Positions 43,975 through 52,571 of a stretch of DNA of 64,000 nt are shown here, in pieces. The notes beneath the pieces were generated by a model, which made no database searches, was not told where the DNA came from, and saw only the letters and a list, made by a program, of their open reading frames with translations. A program made the translations under genes and the position numbers. The DNA is from Nostoc sp. C052 (GTDB taxonomy: Bacteria; Cyanobacteriota; Cyanobacteriia; Cyanobacteriales; Nostocaceae), in assembly GCF_013393905.1 (NCBI RefSeq), contig NZ_CP040273.1:62001-126000 (forward strand). Reading direction: 5' to 3'. How positions within the stretch are numbered: the stretch's first letter is position 1; every line of letters starts with the position of its first letter.

Positions 43975-44697
43975 ATGTCCAGCCTGAGTCCAGACATGGT
44001 TCGTATCTATTTGCAAGAGATTGGTCGTTACCCAATGCTAACCGCAGACCAAGAAATTGCTTATGGCAGGCAGGTACAGCAAATCATGGCAATTGAGCAA
44101 AGAAAAAATGAACTCACCCAACAACTAGATCGTGAGCCAACAATGGTCGAATTAGCTGTTGATGTTGACAAAAGTGAACCTGAAATAGCTCAAATACAAA
44201 ATCTTGGGCAACGAGCCAAACAAAAAATGGTGACAGCAAACTTGCGTCTAGTGGTTTCGATTGCCAAAAAATATACTAATCGCAATCTGGAATTCTTAGA
44301 TTTGCTGCAAGAAGGGGCAATAGGTTTACAAAGGGGTGTAGAAAAATTTGACCCCAATCGTGGCTATAAGCTTTCCACCTACGTATACTGGTGGATTACA
44401 CAGTCAATCACACGGGCAATTGCAGAGAAATCCCGTACTGTACGCTTGCCAATTCATATCACCGAACAACTGAACAAAATTAAGAAGGTACAGCGAGAAT
44501 TATTTCAGACACTGGGTCGTCCAGCCAGTGTTGTAGAAATTGCTGAAACTTTAGATTTACAACCAAGCCAGATTAGGGATTTTCTCAGTAGTTCAAAGCA
44601 GCCAATTTCTCTAGATGTAAAGATTGGAGATAACCAAGACACAGAACTTAGTCAACTTTTACCAGATGAGGGCATATCTCCAGACGAACATAAGTAG
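43975..44697 (+). pseudogene. Sigma factor copy 3, region 4 removed by IS insertion
   Basis: 240 codons matching sigma copy 1 from region 1.2 (DMVRIYLQEIGRYPML) through region 2 (DLLQEGAIGLQRGVEKFD, YWWITQSITRAI) and region 3, ending GISPDEHK. The last two codons come from the IS630-type element that starts at 44691. The -35-binding region 4 is absent, and no continuation is found beyond the element (45866 onward). The protein could still bind core polymerase and -10 elements and so might act as an anti-competitor, but it is probably non-functional. Confidence 0.8.
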
Positions 44698-45865
44698 AAC
44701 AAGGTGAAAAAACCAAACTGTGTAAAGATAAGTAAATACATAAATGTGTCTACCAAGGTAACAGGGGTATGGGCAGCCGTTTAAGGGCATTTCTGACTCG
44801 TGAGCAAGATAGAACTTTGTTTAACCTGAGAACGGCAGATGTACCCCAGAAAGTTAAAGACAGAGCAGAAGTGATTAGATTGAGCGCAAATGGTTGGTAT
44901 GTAGAGAAGATAGCGGCTCACTTTAATTGGACAGCACAAACAGTGCGAGAAGTTTTGCATAGATGGGAGCATCTTGGTTTAGAGGGACTTTGGGAAAAAC
45001 CAGGGCGAGGAGGAAAATCAAGGTGGACGGAAGATGACATGGTGTTCTTAGAAGAATGTTTAGAGAAAGAACCTCGTACATATAACAGCGTTCAATTAGC
45101 CCAAAGATTAGAACAAGAACGCTCGGTAACATTGAGTCCTGACTGGTTAAGGCAGGTACTAAAAAAAAAGGGGATCATTTGGAAACGAACGAGAAAAAGC
45201 CATAAAGGAAAACAAGATCCAGTAGTACAGCAAGTTAAACAAGCAGATTTGGAAATGTTGGAATTGTCTGCGCCGCAGGAGAAATCGATTTAAAGTATCT
45301 AGATGAATCAGGGTTTTGTGCTTGGAGTGAACCGAGTTACAGCTACTACTTCCGAGGCAAACAAAAACGTTTAGAGCAGAGCAAGCGTCGAGGTCGAAGG
45401 TTAAGTATTATTGGCTTTCTTCAACCGTTAATTAGTTTCGTTTACGGTCTGGTAATTGGAGGCGTTTCACGCAAATCTTATATTCAAATGATGGAGCTTG
45501 AAGCACTAGAAGCACAAAAAACGGGACGCATAAGAGTCATAGTGCAGGATAACGGCCCAATACATCGATGTAAAGAAGTGCAGGAGTTATGGCCAAAGTG
45601 GGAAGAGATGGGTTTGTACATCTTCTTTCTACCCAAATATTGTTCGGAAATGAACCCAATTGAATTGGAGTGGCAACACCTCAAAAAAGATGAACTAGCC
45701 TCGAAAACTTTTGAAGATGAGTTAGACCTTGCCTATGCTGTGATTGATGGAGTTCAAGCTAGAGCAGAGAAGGGAAATTACAGTACACAACGTATAAGAT
45801 TTAACTCTAACTCTTCCCCTTAATTGTTTGTTACATAGTTATAAATTTTCTCCACGACTTACTTA
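44691..45865 (+). mobile_element. IS630-type insertion sequence B, copy 1
   Basis: Begins TAAGTAGAACAAGGTGAAAA and ends with the reverse of TAAGTAAGTCGTGGAGAAAA, imperfect inverted ends flanked by TA. Limits were set by comparing the two copies: sequence identity starts and stops at these points. Length 1175 including the TAs. The inverted second copy lies at 54581-55755. It interrupts sigma factor 3. Confidence 0.85.
44769..45823 (+). pseudogene. IS630-type transposase, copy 1, frameshifted
   Basis: The frame runs from MGSRLRAFLTREQDRTLFNL through the helix-turn-helix (VEKIAAHFNWTAQTVREVLH) to about 45270, where GCGCCG replaces the GCGGCCG of copy 2. That one-base loss shifts it to a stop at 45293. 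The catalytic part continues in another frame: LDESGFCAW, VIVQDNGPIHR and MNPIELEWQHLKK (DDE residues). The A9 run at 45171 is intact here, unlike copy 2. Without recoding this copy makes no complete transposase. Confidence 0.8.
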
Positions 45866-45879
45866 GAGCAACTTAAATT

Positions 45880-46167
45880 ATGCAAATTAAGCTTTCCTTC
45901 GTTGGATATGCCGTCTCTGGAGTCGGGCTGTCAATGTTGATGGGGTTTCTCTCAGTTGCTAGCCCAGTCAGTCAATTCTTGGTGTGGATCATTGGCATGA
46001 TTTGCATTTGCGGTTTGGCAGTTGGTTTCTTTAACTTTGCTGGCTTAGTCGTTAAAGGATTCGGTTTCAACCGCAAGACTTTCACCATTGGGTTAATGCC
46101 TGGGGTGATATTCCTGTTTGTCTTCTTAACATTAGTTGCAGCTGGTGTTGCGTTGGGGGTGCGATAG
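45880..46167 (+). CDS. Small multi-span membrane protein
   Basis: 95 residues with about three membrane segments (FVGYAVSGVGLSMLMGFLSV, FLVWIIGMICICGLAVGFF, GVIFLFVFLTLVAAGVAL). It starts 14 bases after IS copy 1 and ends 2 bases before the TraD/FtsK-like gene, so it is probably an operon partner in the membrane. Its native promoter has presumably been replaced by IS sequence. Family not recognised. Confidence 0.6.
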   Translation: MQIKLSFVGYAVSGVGLSMLMGFLSVASPVSQFLVWIIGMICICGLAVGFFNFAGLVVKGFGFNRKTFTIGLMPGVIFLFVFLTLVAAGVALGVR

Positions 46168-46169
46168 CA

Positions 46170-47714
46170 ATGACATTTGAACTAGAACGACTAACTGTTA
46201 GTAGTGCTATTCATGCAGAACGGACTATTTTATGTTCTTTAGGAGCGAGTGCAGTTATGTGTCTGTCTGCTCCTTTTTTCTTAAATACTGACCGAATAAC
46301 AACCGGAATCTTACTTGGCGCTGGGACGATCAGTGCTGGGTTGTTTGGGGTATCCGCTCAAATCAGCGAAAGTAAGGAAAAAGTTTACCAGTCTTTGCTA
46401 GAAGCTGACTTAAAAGCACTCAAACAGCATTTACAGGGTCAGGCAGCATACAATTATGTCACCACTGCGATCGCAGCTAAACGCCGAGTTGCTGATTATG
46501 TGAATCGCCTGCCCGTTAGTGAGCGCCCCCGGTGGATAGCTGAATATCAGTTGCAAGGGTTGGTTACACTTCCCGAACCACCAGCACAACAACAACCTTC
46601 ACCGACTGGTATTCCCAATCCCGATATTGCTGACATTGATGAAGAGTCGGTACAGTCGGTGATTAATCCGGGTGCGATGAAAGTTCTGCAAGCGATCGCA
46701 GCTAATTATCCTGAGTACATCAGAATTGATGGTGCTTGGATTGATGAACTGTGTGATGCTGCATCTAATCAAAATATGACCCTTCGCAGTAATCACCATT
46801 TCTACATTTCTGGTGGCACACAATCCGGCAAGTCAACTCTGGCTGGAGTGATTATTAATAAAATTGCTGCAAAATCTCAAAGTCCGGCAATTGTCATTGG
46901 TAGTGATCCAAAAGATGAAGTTACCAGATGGCTGTGCAAGTTCAGCCGTAAGTTTGACGGCATGAAAGCCTTAAGAGATTGGATTACTTTCGCCACTAAC
47001 ATGATTGACCAACAAAAAGCTAGGGTATCAATTGTTGGTGGTGAATGTCAGGGTGTTCCCGAATTATTTCTTGCTCAAGATGAGGTGGACTCTGTATTTG
47101 GTGGTGGCAAGGGACTTCCGGGAATGGTTGATGCTGATACTGCCAAAGACTTGCAAGGTTTTTGGAACTATATCATCAAATTCACGGCGGGGTTAAAGGG
47201 TCATGGTTTATTTATGGGCCAGTCCCCACTCTCTGGGGAAACCGGATTTAGCCGCCCGTCCTTGAAAAATGTTTGCTTTATTGCGATGGGGCAAACATCG
47301 AGTTATATACTTGACCATCCCCAGGATTTTGTAAACGTCAAAAAAGAGATTTTGGAGATGTTACGCCAAGCTTGCGAACTACTAGATAAAGCTGGTGTAC
47401 GTTATGCCTTAGTTATTCCCACTCGGTCTAATCCCTTTGTTGCTTTAATCCCGGAATTTGATATCAAAGGTCTGGAACAAAAACAGGATTCCAAACCGAA
47501 TGCTGACACTGTTAATAGTTCTAAAAATAATCAGCAATCCTCACAGCAGCAGACTGACTGGTATCAAGAAATTAGAAAATGGGCAACAGAATTAGGAAGA
47601 AGACCGCATTTTCAGGAAATTAAACAGAAGTGGCACGAATTAACGGGGCAAGAGTTAAACGAAAAAGGCGTTACCCTACTGCTGGAAAATCTCGGCTACC
47701 AAAATAATTCGTAA
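46170..47714 (+). CDS. TraD/FtsK/HerA-like DNA-translocating ATPase
   Basis: 514 residues. Two N-terminal membrane segments (about 21-70), then an ATPase: Walker A YISGGTQSGKSTLAG near 213 and a Walker B-like LFLAQDEVDSVFG near 300. The C-terminal part has a winged-helix-like tail (WATELGRRPHFQEIKQKWHE). Its architecture resembles a conjugative coupling protein or plasmid DNA pump. No relaxase or type IV secretion gene was found, so the partner machinery is missing from this window. The stop codon lies inside the left 34-bp inverted repeat at 47705, so the last residues may come from that insertion. Confidence 0.7.
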   Translation: MTFELERLTVSSAIHAERTILCSLGASAVMCLSAPFFLNTDRITTGILLGAGTISAGLFGVSAQISESKEKVYQSLLEADLKALKQHLQGQAAYNYVTTAIAAKRRVADYVNRLPVSERPRWIAEYQLQGLVTLPEPPAQQQPSPTGIPNPDIADIDEESVQSVINPGAMKVLQAIAANYPEYIRIDGAWIDELCDAASNQNMTLRSNHHFYISGGTQSGKSTLAGVIINKIAAKSQSPAIVIGSDPKDEVTRWLCKFSRKFDGMKALRDWITFATNMIDQQKARVSIVGGECQGVPELFLAQDEVDSVFGGGKGLPGMVDADTAKDLQGFWNYIIKFTAGLKGHGLFMGQSPLSGETGFSRPSLKNVCFIAMGQTSSYILDHPQDFVNVKKEILEMLRQACELLDKAGVRYALVIPTRSNPFVALIPEFDIKGLEQKQDSKPNADTVNSSKNNQQSSQQQTDWYQEIRKWATELGRRPHFQEIKQKWHELTGQELNEKGVTLLLENLGYQNNS

Positions 47715-47738
47715 TTCGTAATTCGTAATTCGTAATTA
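47705..47738. repeat. Left 34-bp inverted repeat, four TAATTCG units then TAATTA
   Basis: Four tandem TAATTCG heptamers and a terminal TAATTA. It is the exact reverse complement of 48097-48130. It provides the stop codon of the upstream ATPase gene and lies 5 bases before the start of the enclosed gene. Confidence 0.85.
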
Positions 47739-47742
47739 AATC

Positions 47743-48099
47743 ATGACAACTAATATTACTATCACGGACAGGACTAAATCTTTTGCAGTTAGAATTATTA
47801 AAGCTTGTTGCTTTTTGGATGAAGCTTCAAGTGCAACTCGCATTCTTTCTAAACAACTTTTACGTTCAGGAACTTCAATTGGAGCTAATGTTAGAGAAGC
47901 TCAATCAGCCCAATCTCCAAAGGATTTTATCAATAAATTGGAGATCGCTTTGAAAGAAGCAAGAGAAACTCAGTATTGGCTAGAACTTTTAATTGAATCT
48001 GAGCTAGTTGAAAAACAAAAATTTCAATTACTCCTTCAAGAAGCAAATGAAATTGGTAAAATCCTTGTTGCCTCTACCAAAAAACTTAAAGATAAATAA
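47743..48099 (+). CDS. Four-helix-bundle protein of the 23S rRNA intervening-sequence family
   Basis: 118 residues: ACCFLDEASSATRILSKQLL, then RSGTSIGANVREAQSAQSPK and a third helix with LKEARETQYWLELLIESELV. This SIGANxxEA-type pattern is typical of the small four-helix-bundle proteins first seen in 23S rRNA insertions. Their role is unclear. The TAA stop falls within the right inverted repeat, and the gene fills almost the entire space between the repeats, so gene and repeats behave as one unit of 426 bases. Confidence 0.85.
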   Translation: MTTNITITDRTKSFAVRIIKACCFLDEASSATRILSKQLLRSGTSIGANVREAQSAQSPKDFINKLEIALKEARETQYWLELLIESELVEKQKFQLLLQEANEIGKILVASTKKLKDK

Positions 48100-48130
48100 T
48101 TACGAATTACGAATTACGAATTACGAATTA
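48097..48130. repeat. Right 34-bp inverted repeat, TAATTA then four CGAATTA units
   Basis: Perfect reverse complement of 47705-47738 over all 34 bases. It overlaps the stop codon of the enclosed gene. Confidence 0.85.
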
Positions 48131-48254
48131 TTTTGTCATAGTCCAATCAACTGGATAAAAAGCCGTAGTAATCCTGTTTGGGGGAATCGCAATACTAACG
48201 AATTTATTACAAGATTGAGGCTAGGGTATCAATTATTGTATGGAGGAATTGTCT

Positions 48255-48563
48255 ATGATTAAGCTATTGCTAAAATATGCACCAGATTCAGTTGTTGATG
48301 CTATAAATGATATTTCTTTAGCAGAACTGGACAAGCGAGGTTTAATAGTCTGGACAGACGCACCGCCACTAGAGCCAGAAGATGAAAACTCAGCATTTAA
48401 TCTAGCCATTCAGTTCCAAAACGTCACACCGGATAATATTCCGTTCATCCTGCATACAATAACTCAAATATACACTAACTACGGTAATTGCTTGGCACTC
48501 AGATACTTGATGGAACTTTCAGCCGAGTACTTTAGTTTAATCGGAGTTCACGAAGATGTTTAA
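48255..48563 (+). CDS. Hypothetical small acidic protein
   Basis: 102 residues from MIKLLLKYAPDSVVDAIND at 48255, chosen because GGAGG (48242-48246) stands 8 bases before it; an in-frame ATG at 48240 would leave the ribosome site inside the gene. Helical, acidic, with no recognised motif. It overlaps the next gene by 8 bases and begins a run of small plasmid genes to 49786. Confidence 0.55.
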   Translation: MIKLLLKYAPDSVVDAINDISLAELDKRGLIVWTDAPPLEPEDENSAFNLAIQFQNVTPDNIPFILHTITQIYTNYGNCLALRYLMELSAEYFSLIGVHEDV

Positions 48564-48858
48564 CGAATACGAAGACTTGAGTTTTGAAGAACAACTACAA
48601 CTCTCAGAATCACTTATCATTAGGCGGTACAACCAGCAGATGTTCTTGCGTCGAAACGCCCGATTGTTGCAGCAGGAGTTGGAGCTTGAAGCCGAACTGT
48701 TAGAAGAGAATCCAGAGTTAGCCCAAACTATTTACACTCTCAATATGCAGGAGATTCAGAGTAATCAGCGAGGGGTACAGAATGTTTTAGGCTCACAAGA
48801 GTCAGCGTCAAAAGAGCAAAGTGTTTGGAGTAAGTTTTTTCCGGGATTAGGAGGATGA
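48556..48858 (+). CDS. Hypothetical small coiled-coil protein
   Basis: 100 residues, strongly helical and charged (LLQQELELEAELLEENPELA), so a coiled coil is likely. Overlaps the preceding gene by 8 bases and is followed immediately by the next start codon; GGAGG precedes that start. Family not recognised. The tight spacing shows one operon. Confidence 0.55.
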   Translation: MFNEYEDLSFEEQLQLSESLIIRRYNQQMFLRRNARLLQQELELEAELLEENPELAQTIYTLNMQEIQSNQRGVQNVLGSQESASKEQSVWSKFFPGLGG

Positions 48859-49101
48859 ATGAAAATTTTTGATGTCAGAGATCGCCTCAGTTTATTAGTT
48901 AAACAAACAACTCAAGTCGGCATTGGGTTTTTAGTAATGCTATTGCTAACTGGTGGTCGTCTGCCTGCATTCGTAGTCAATTCAACTGCTTGCTTAAGTA
49001 TTGTATTTGTTACTTATAGTGAGGTACGAAGGCTAGCGAAGGGAAAAGTTAATCTTCAAAACATATCAGTGTTGGCTCTGTCAGCTATGTTGGACAAATG
49101 A
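48859..49101 (+). CDS. Small membrane protein
   Basis: 80 residues. Central hydrophobic stretches (VGIGFLVMLLLTGGRLPAF, then CLSIVFVTY) suggest one or two membrane segments, with a basic loop KGK after them. The ATG directly abuts the previous stop codon, with GGAGG just before it. It may support the TraD/FtsK-like ATPase unit. Family not recognised. Confidence 0.5.
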   Translation: MKIFDVRDRLSLLVKQTTQVGIGFLVMLLLTGGRLPAFVVNSTACLSIVFVTYSEVRRLAKGKVNLQNISVLALSAMLDK

Positions 49102-49120
49102 AAAATTACAATTTATTTAT

Positions 49121-49786
49121 ATGGATACTGAACGGGATTTCTTATTTTTCAACCCTCGAATTGCTACCAAATATAATCCCTTTTATGAAGGAGAGTATCT
49201 GGTAATCCAGTCTTATCCCCGTGAGCATAAGTTAATAGTTGAGCATCGCAGTTTTGATTACAAAAATGCCAAAAGTCATTGCGAACTAGAAAATTTAGCT
49301 CATGACTATACATCATTTTCTCTTAGGATTTTTCACGATGAGAGACTGTGGGAGGTAAACTATGAAGGTGAGCCACAAAGTATTTCTAAGCAACAAAACT
49401 GGAGAATTGCCCAAGAATATCTAGAAGCTCATTACGATCCGCATACTGATGGTGAGGTGGTCGTATGCCAATGCAGTTACCCCTATTTTTCGTCACTCAC
49501 TAGTCATATTAGCAACAGTGGTGAGGCCATGACTTCGTGGCAATCGCTCACTTGTCTAGTTAAAGACTTGGGGCGAGATATTCAAACCTGCCCCAACTGT
49601 AATGCATCCTTAGTTCGAGTTGATGAATCGGAGGATGATAATTTTGATTTTGATTTTGATGACCAAGTTAGCCGACCAATAGCTTGCATCGGTTGTGCTA
49701 ACTATCACGGAGTTAAGTATGGGGACAACGTGCTAGTCTGCGGAATACACCCGAATGGATGGGATAGCGAGAATTGCCCAGATTAA
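49121..49786 (+). CDS. Hypothetical protein with Cys knuckles
   Basis: 221 residues. The N-terminal 110 residues show no recognised domain. The C-terminal part has CPNCNASLVRVDESEDDNFD, an acidic Asp/Phe repeat (DFDFDFDD), and CIGCANYHGVKYG with a final VCGIHPNG. The Cys pairs suggest a zinc site. It ends the small-gene run; its stop lies 4 bases before MITE 2. Confidence 0.5.
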   Translation: MDTERDFLFFNPRIATKYNPFYEGEYLVIQSYPREHKLIVEHRSFDYKNAKSHCELENLAHDYTSFSLRIFHDERLWEVNYEGEPQSISKQQNWRIAQEYLEAHYDPHTDGEVVVCQCSYPYFSSLTSHISNSGEAMTSWQSLTCLVKDLGRDIQTCPNCNASLVRVDESEDDNFDFDFDDQVSRPIACIGCANYHGVKYGDNVLVCGIHPNGWDSENCPD

Positions 49787-49789
49787 GCC

Positions 49790-49910
49790 TAGTAGTTCGC
49801 CAACCCAAAATTGCGCTTGTGCAGGGGAGCAGGGGAGCAGCAAATACCAAGTTCTTTCCCCTCTGCCCTTCTGCTAACCACCTTTGCATTGTTTCCTTGG
49901 CAGACTACTA
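49790..49910. mobile_element. MITE 2, inverted relative of MITE 1
   Basis: TAGTAGTTCGCCAACCCAAA at the left, and TAGTAGTCTGCCAAGGAAAC read inward from 49910, are the same two ends as MITE 1 in the opposite order. The core has GGGGAGCA repeats and AAGTTCTTTCCCCTCTGCC. Length 121. It sits at the broken 5' end of the BRO-N pseudogene. Confidence 0.8.
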
Positions 49911-50340
49911 AAAGCTGATGAAAAGGGTACTGCCATTGTCAGTACCCAAGGTGGCGAACAGCTCCCTGTTGACTGTGACAGAACCAGAACTTTACCGCTT
50001 GATTTTCAAATCCCATAAACCTGTTGCCAAGCGATTCCAGCGATGGGTATTCCATGAAGTCCTTCCAAGTTTGCGTCGCACTGGCTCCTACACCATACCC
50101 AAGATATTAGAATATGGTCATAAAACCTACCAAAGCAAACGCCTTCCAAGGATAAAAATTATGAAATCTATAGACCCAGCAGTAAACAATCCTAAGCTAC
50201 AGCCAGAAGTGATTGTATTAGACGAATTTGCTGCCATTGAAAAATCTCTTGAAGGGCATCCACAACGCCAAGAGATTTTAAAGAAACTTCAGAAGTATCA
50301 ATCTCAGCTTTTATGGCAGGAGCAGAATAAGAAAGGTTAG
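49911..50340 (+). pseudogene. BRO-N domain antirepressor-like gene, 5' end lost and frameshifted
   Basis: After the MITE the sequence encodes KADEKGTAIVSTQGGEQ, the middle of a BRO-N domain. An extra C near 49967 then shifts the frame, and LLTVTEPELYRLIFKSHKPV follows with AKRFQRWVFHEVLPSLRRTG, the classic BRO-N core, then a C-terminal extension to 50340. The first roughly 45 residues of the domain are missing on the other side of the MITE. A 140-residue product from 49918 can be read, but it starts in the wrong frame, so it is unlikely to be native. Confidence 0.75.
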
Positions 50341-50427
50341 TTAATTTTTAAGAATTTAGCACCCAGGAGTCAGAATTAAAAAGGACTTTAATATGGTTAG
50401 AATACTCATACATGATTTGATAAGCAT

Positions 50428-50667
50428 TTAATACTTATCGTCAATCATTAGCCCATCTTTAGTACGTTTTAATTCTTCCCAAAGTTCTTCAATCTGATTG
50501 AAAGCTTTCCCAGGAGCTAACTTTCCATTTGTTTCCAGATTAACAATATAGGTAACTTTCTGCGAAAATTCTTGTAAATTAGCATTAAATGCTAGATTTT
50601 CTGGCTTTACTCTTCCGCAATAGTGATACCGAGTATAAATATTTTTTTTGGCTTTCTTGATTATCAT
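50428..50667 (-). CDS. Small conserved cyanobacterial protein (DUF7219-like)
   Basis: 79 residues. RVKPENLAFNANLQEFSQKV, then YIVNLETNGKLAPGKAFNQI and LWEELKRTKD, closely follow a widespread cyanobacterial small protein that I remember as DUF7219; function unknown. ATG at 50667. Isolated gene with no neighbours on its strand. A real gene by conservation of the motif; the family name is moderately sure. Confidence 0.6.
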   Translation of the reverse strand: MIIKKAKKNIYTRYHYCGRVKPENLAFNANLQEFSQKVTYIVNLETNGKLAPGKAFNQIEELWEELKRTKDGLMIDDKY

Positions 50668-50815
50668 TAAATTGTGTCATTGAGCTTTTTCTATTAATTT
50701 TAAATTTTTTGAATAAAACCTATTGATGCTTTGGCTTAAGATAATTTGCTTAAGTCCCGTTAAATATTCTGCCTATCTGTATATAATACTTACAATACTT
50801 TGTTCAGCAATTATG

Positions 50816-51115
50816 CTAACTATTTCCAAGTTTTTTCTCACAAATTATTTTTTTTGCAGCAGATAAGGATTTTCTAAACATCCACTTTTTATTTCTAATT
50901 TTGTTTAAGTAGTTGTCAGCGTATTGAAAAGCTGCTGACTTATCGTATTTTGCTATATTCAGTGCTTGCAACAGTACTTCTAAAGGAATTGCCACCTGTG
51001 TAAGCTTTTCGGCTAATATTACTGACTCTTCTTCTGTTGCTGCTACTGTCGCTTCTAATGGTTCCAAATTTATTTGCTTATTTATACGGTTATCTAACAT
51101 TGTAGTATCAGTCAT
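50816..51115 (-). CDS. Hypothetical protein
   Basis: 99 residues. The N-terminal half is acidic (LEPLEATVAATEEESVILAE); the C-terminal half is basic and helical (FQYADNYLNKIRNKKWMFRK). Family not recognised. It lies 130 bases after the 51246-52064 gene on the same strand, so co-transcription is possible. No motif suggests a function. Confidence 0.45.
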   Translation of the reverse strand: MTDTTMLDNRINKQINLEPLEATVAATEEESVILAEKLTQVAIPLEVLLQALNIAKYDKSAAFQYADNYLNKIRNKKWMFRKSLSAAKKIICEKKLGNS

Positions 51116-51245
51116 AAATACACCTTCAAAACTTGTATAATGCAGTTTTACTGAAAGGCAGCAAGAATGAATCCGTGTTTATGCGGGACTTATTAATCAG
51201 CTAACTTCATGAATCCGCACAATTGCCGTAGCGAGCGCATTTTGA

Positions 51246-52064
51246 TTAAAAATCTCGTTCGCCATCTTTTTCCAAGATGGAAATTAATTCAAACACTCGC
51301 ATATTTTCTCCCGTCCAAACTTGATCTAGTAATCGCAAATTTTCAAGAGTTAAGTCGCTCTCTTTCACTATCGATACATTTGTTTTGCCCAGTGCCATCA
51401 ACAAATCTTCAAATACCACTAAGCCATTAAACTCCAAGCCTTGAATCTCGGCTGATGCTAAGGCTGACAATCGCTCACCACAAATCTCAATCATGAACCA
51501 CTCACAAAAATCTTTTTCCAGCAATGGATGACGACCACTGATCCCTTGCATCAGCCATAGACAATAAATACTGGCTGTCGCATCATCCATTGTGGCTAAA
51601 CGTTTAGCTGCCACCCTCCCAAGATTCTCAAAAAATCGCACACCTAAAACTTTTTCTAACATCTGCATTGACTCTGGTAGTGCATAAGCTACAACAGAAA
51701 TTTGGCTATTTTCTAGTTGTTTAGAATGATAATTTTCTAAATATTCATTTGCCTCCTTTGAGGCCAACATCCTACCATCTGGGTGTAAGTTGAAATCAAC
51801 CCCTGGCTTAAAACCTCCTTGAACTAATTTTTGAGTCATGCTTGTCGATACATCCTTTACGGCTTGTTGATAACTTTCTTTACCTACGTATTCTTGCAAG
51901 AACCAAACAAAATTTGCATACTCTACTTGCACAAGAGCTTCTTTGAGGATTATTGTCTCATCCTCTAATTGTGCTAGGGTTAGGATTTTTTGAATTTCTT
52001 GCAGATTTTGACAAGAAATCGCTTTTATCAACTGCTGTTTTAGGAGTTCATTTTGCGAATTCAT
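51246..52064 (-). CDS. Hypothetical helical protein
   Basis: 272 residues, mainly alpha-helical, starting MNSQNELLKQQLIKAISCQN. A conserved-looking stretch reads GFKPGVDFNLHPDGRMLASK. No signal peptide or metal motif. Family not recognised. The 52065-52385 gap upstream shows only AT-rich sequence with no clear repeats or gene. Confidence 0.5.
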   Translation of the reverse strand: MNSQNELLKQQLIKAISCQNLQEIQKILTLAQLEDETIILKEALVQVEYANFVWFLQEYVGKESYQQAVKDVSTSMTQKLVQGGFKPGVDFNLHPDGRMLASKEANEYLENYHSKQLENSQISVVAYALPESMQMLEKVLGVRFFENLGRVAAKRLATMDDATASIYCLWLMQGISGRHPLLEKDFCEWFMIEICGERLSALASAEIQGLEFNGLVVFEDLLMALGKTNVSIVKESDLTLENLRLLDQVWTGENMRVFELISILEKDGERDF

Positions 52065-52385
52065 TTATCTCAATGCTCAACAGTACTTCAGTGCGTTAAC
52101 TATTGTATAGTGACTAATTAAATTACGTTGAGACGAATTCATGTCATCAAGTTAAGCCTTCCCCACAGGAAGAACCCCCTTATAGAATAAGCTAAAATAT
52201 TAATCAAAATCAATCCAACTTTTAATGGATAGATTTGCTGCCTGCCAGTCAGATTAGGATGAAATCTTTCTCAACAAGCAGGTCGGAAAACATTATCAAA
52301 GTTATTTGTCTAGCTAAAAGAAAAGTTACAAGGTGAACCCATGAGTTAAGATTACAGTAGTCATCTGCATAGAAGCAAAACTACT

Positions 52386-52571
52386 ATGAGCGATAGAGAA
52401 ACAGTCCTTGAACTTGTGAAGCGCTTGCCGCCAAATGTGTCTCTGCGTGAGATTGTTAAAGAAATTGAGTTTATCGCGGCTGTAAAAGAGGGTTTAGAAG
52501 AGATTGACCAAGGGAAGGAAGTGTCAATTGAATCTGTTGAGCAGATGATTGAAGCATGGACTACCAAGTAG
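52386..52571 (+). CDS. Antitoxin of a RelE/ParE-type pair (pair 2)
   Basis: 61 residues, acidic and helical: ETVLELVKRLPPNVSLREIV, then VKEGLEEIDQGKEVSIESVE. This is the usual size and pattern for a small antitoxin with an AAVKEGLEEIDxG helix. It overlaps the toxin gene by 16 bases, so the pair is translationally coupled. Probably neutralises the toxin. Confidence 0.8.
   Translation: MSDRETVLELVKRLPPNVSLREIVKEIEFIAAVKEGLEEIDQGKEVSIESVEQMIEAWTTK

Noticed and set aside
47000..48250. GCTAGGGTATCAATT shared by 47020 and 48223
   Set aside because: A single short match without extension on either side; it may be chance or a very small relic, and it does not support a duplication.
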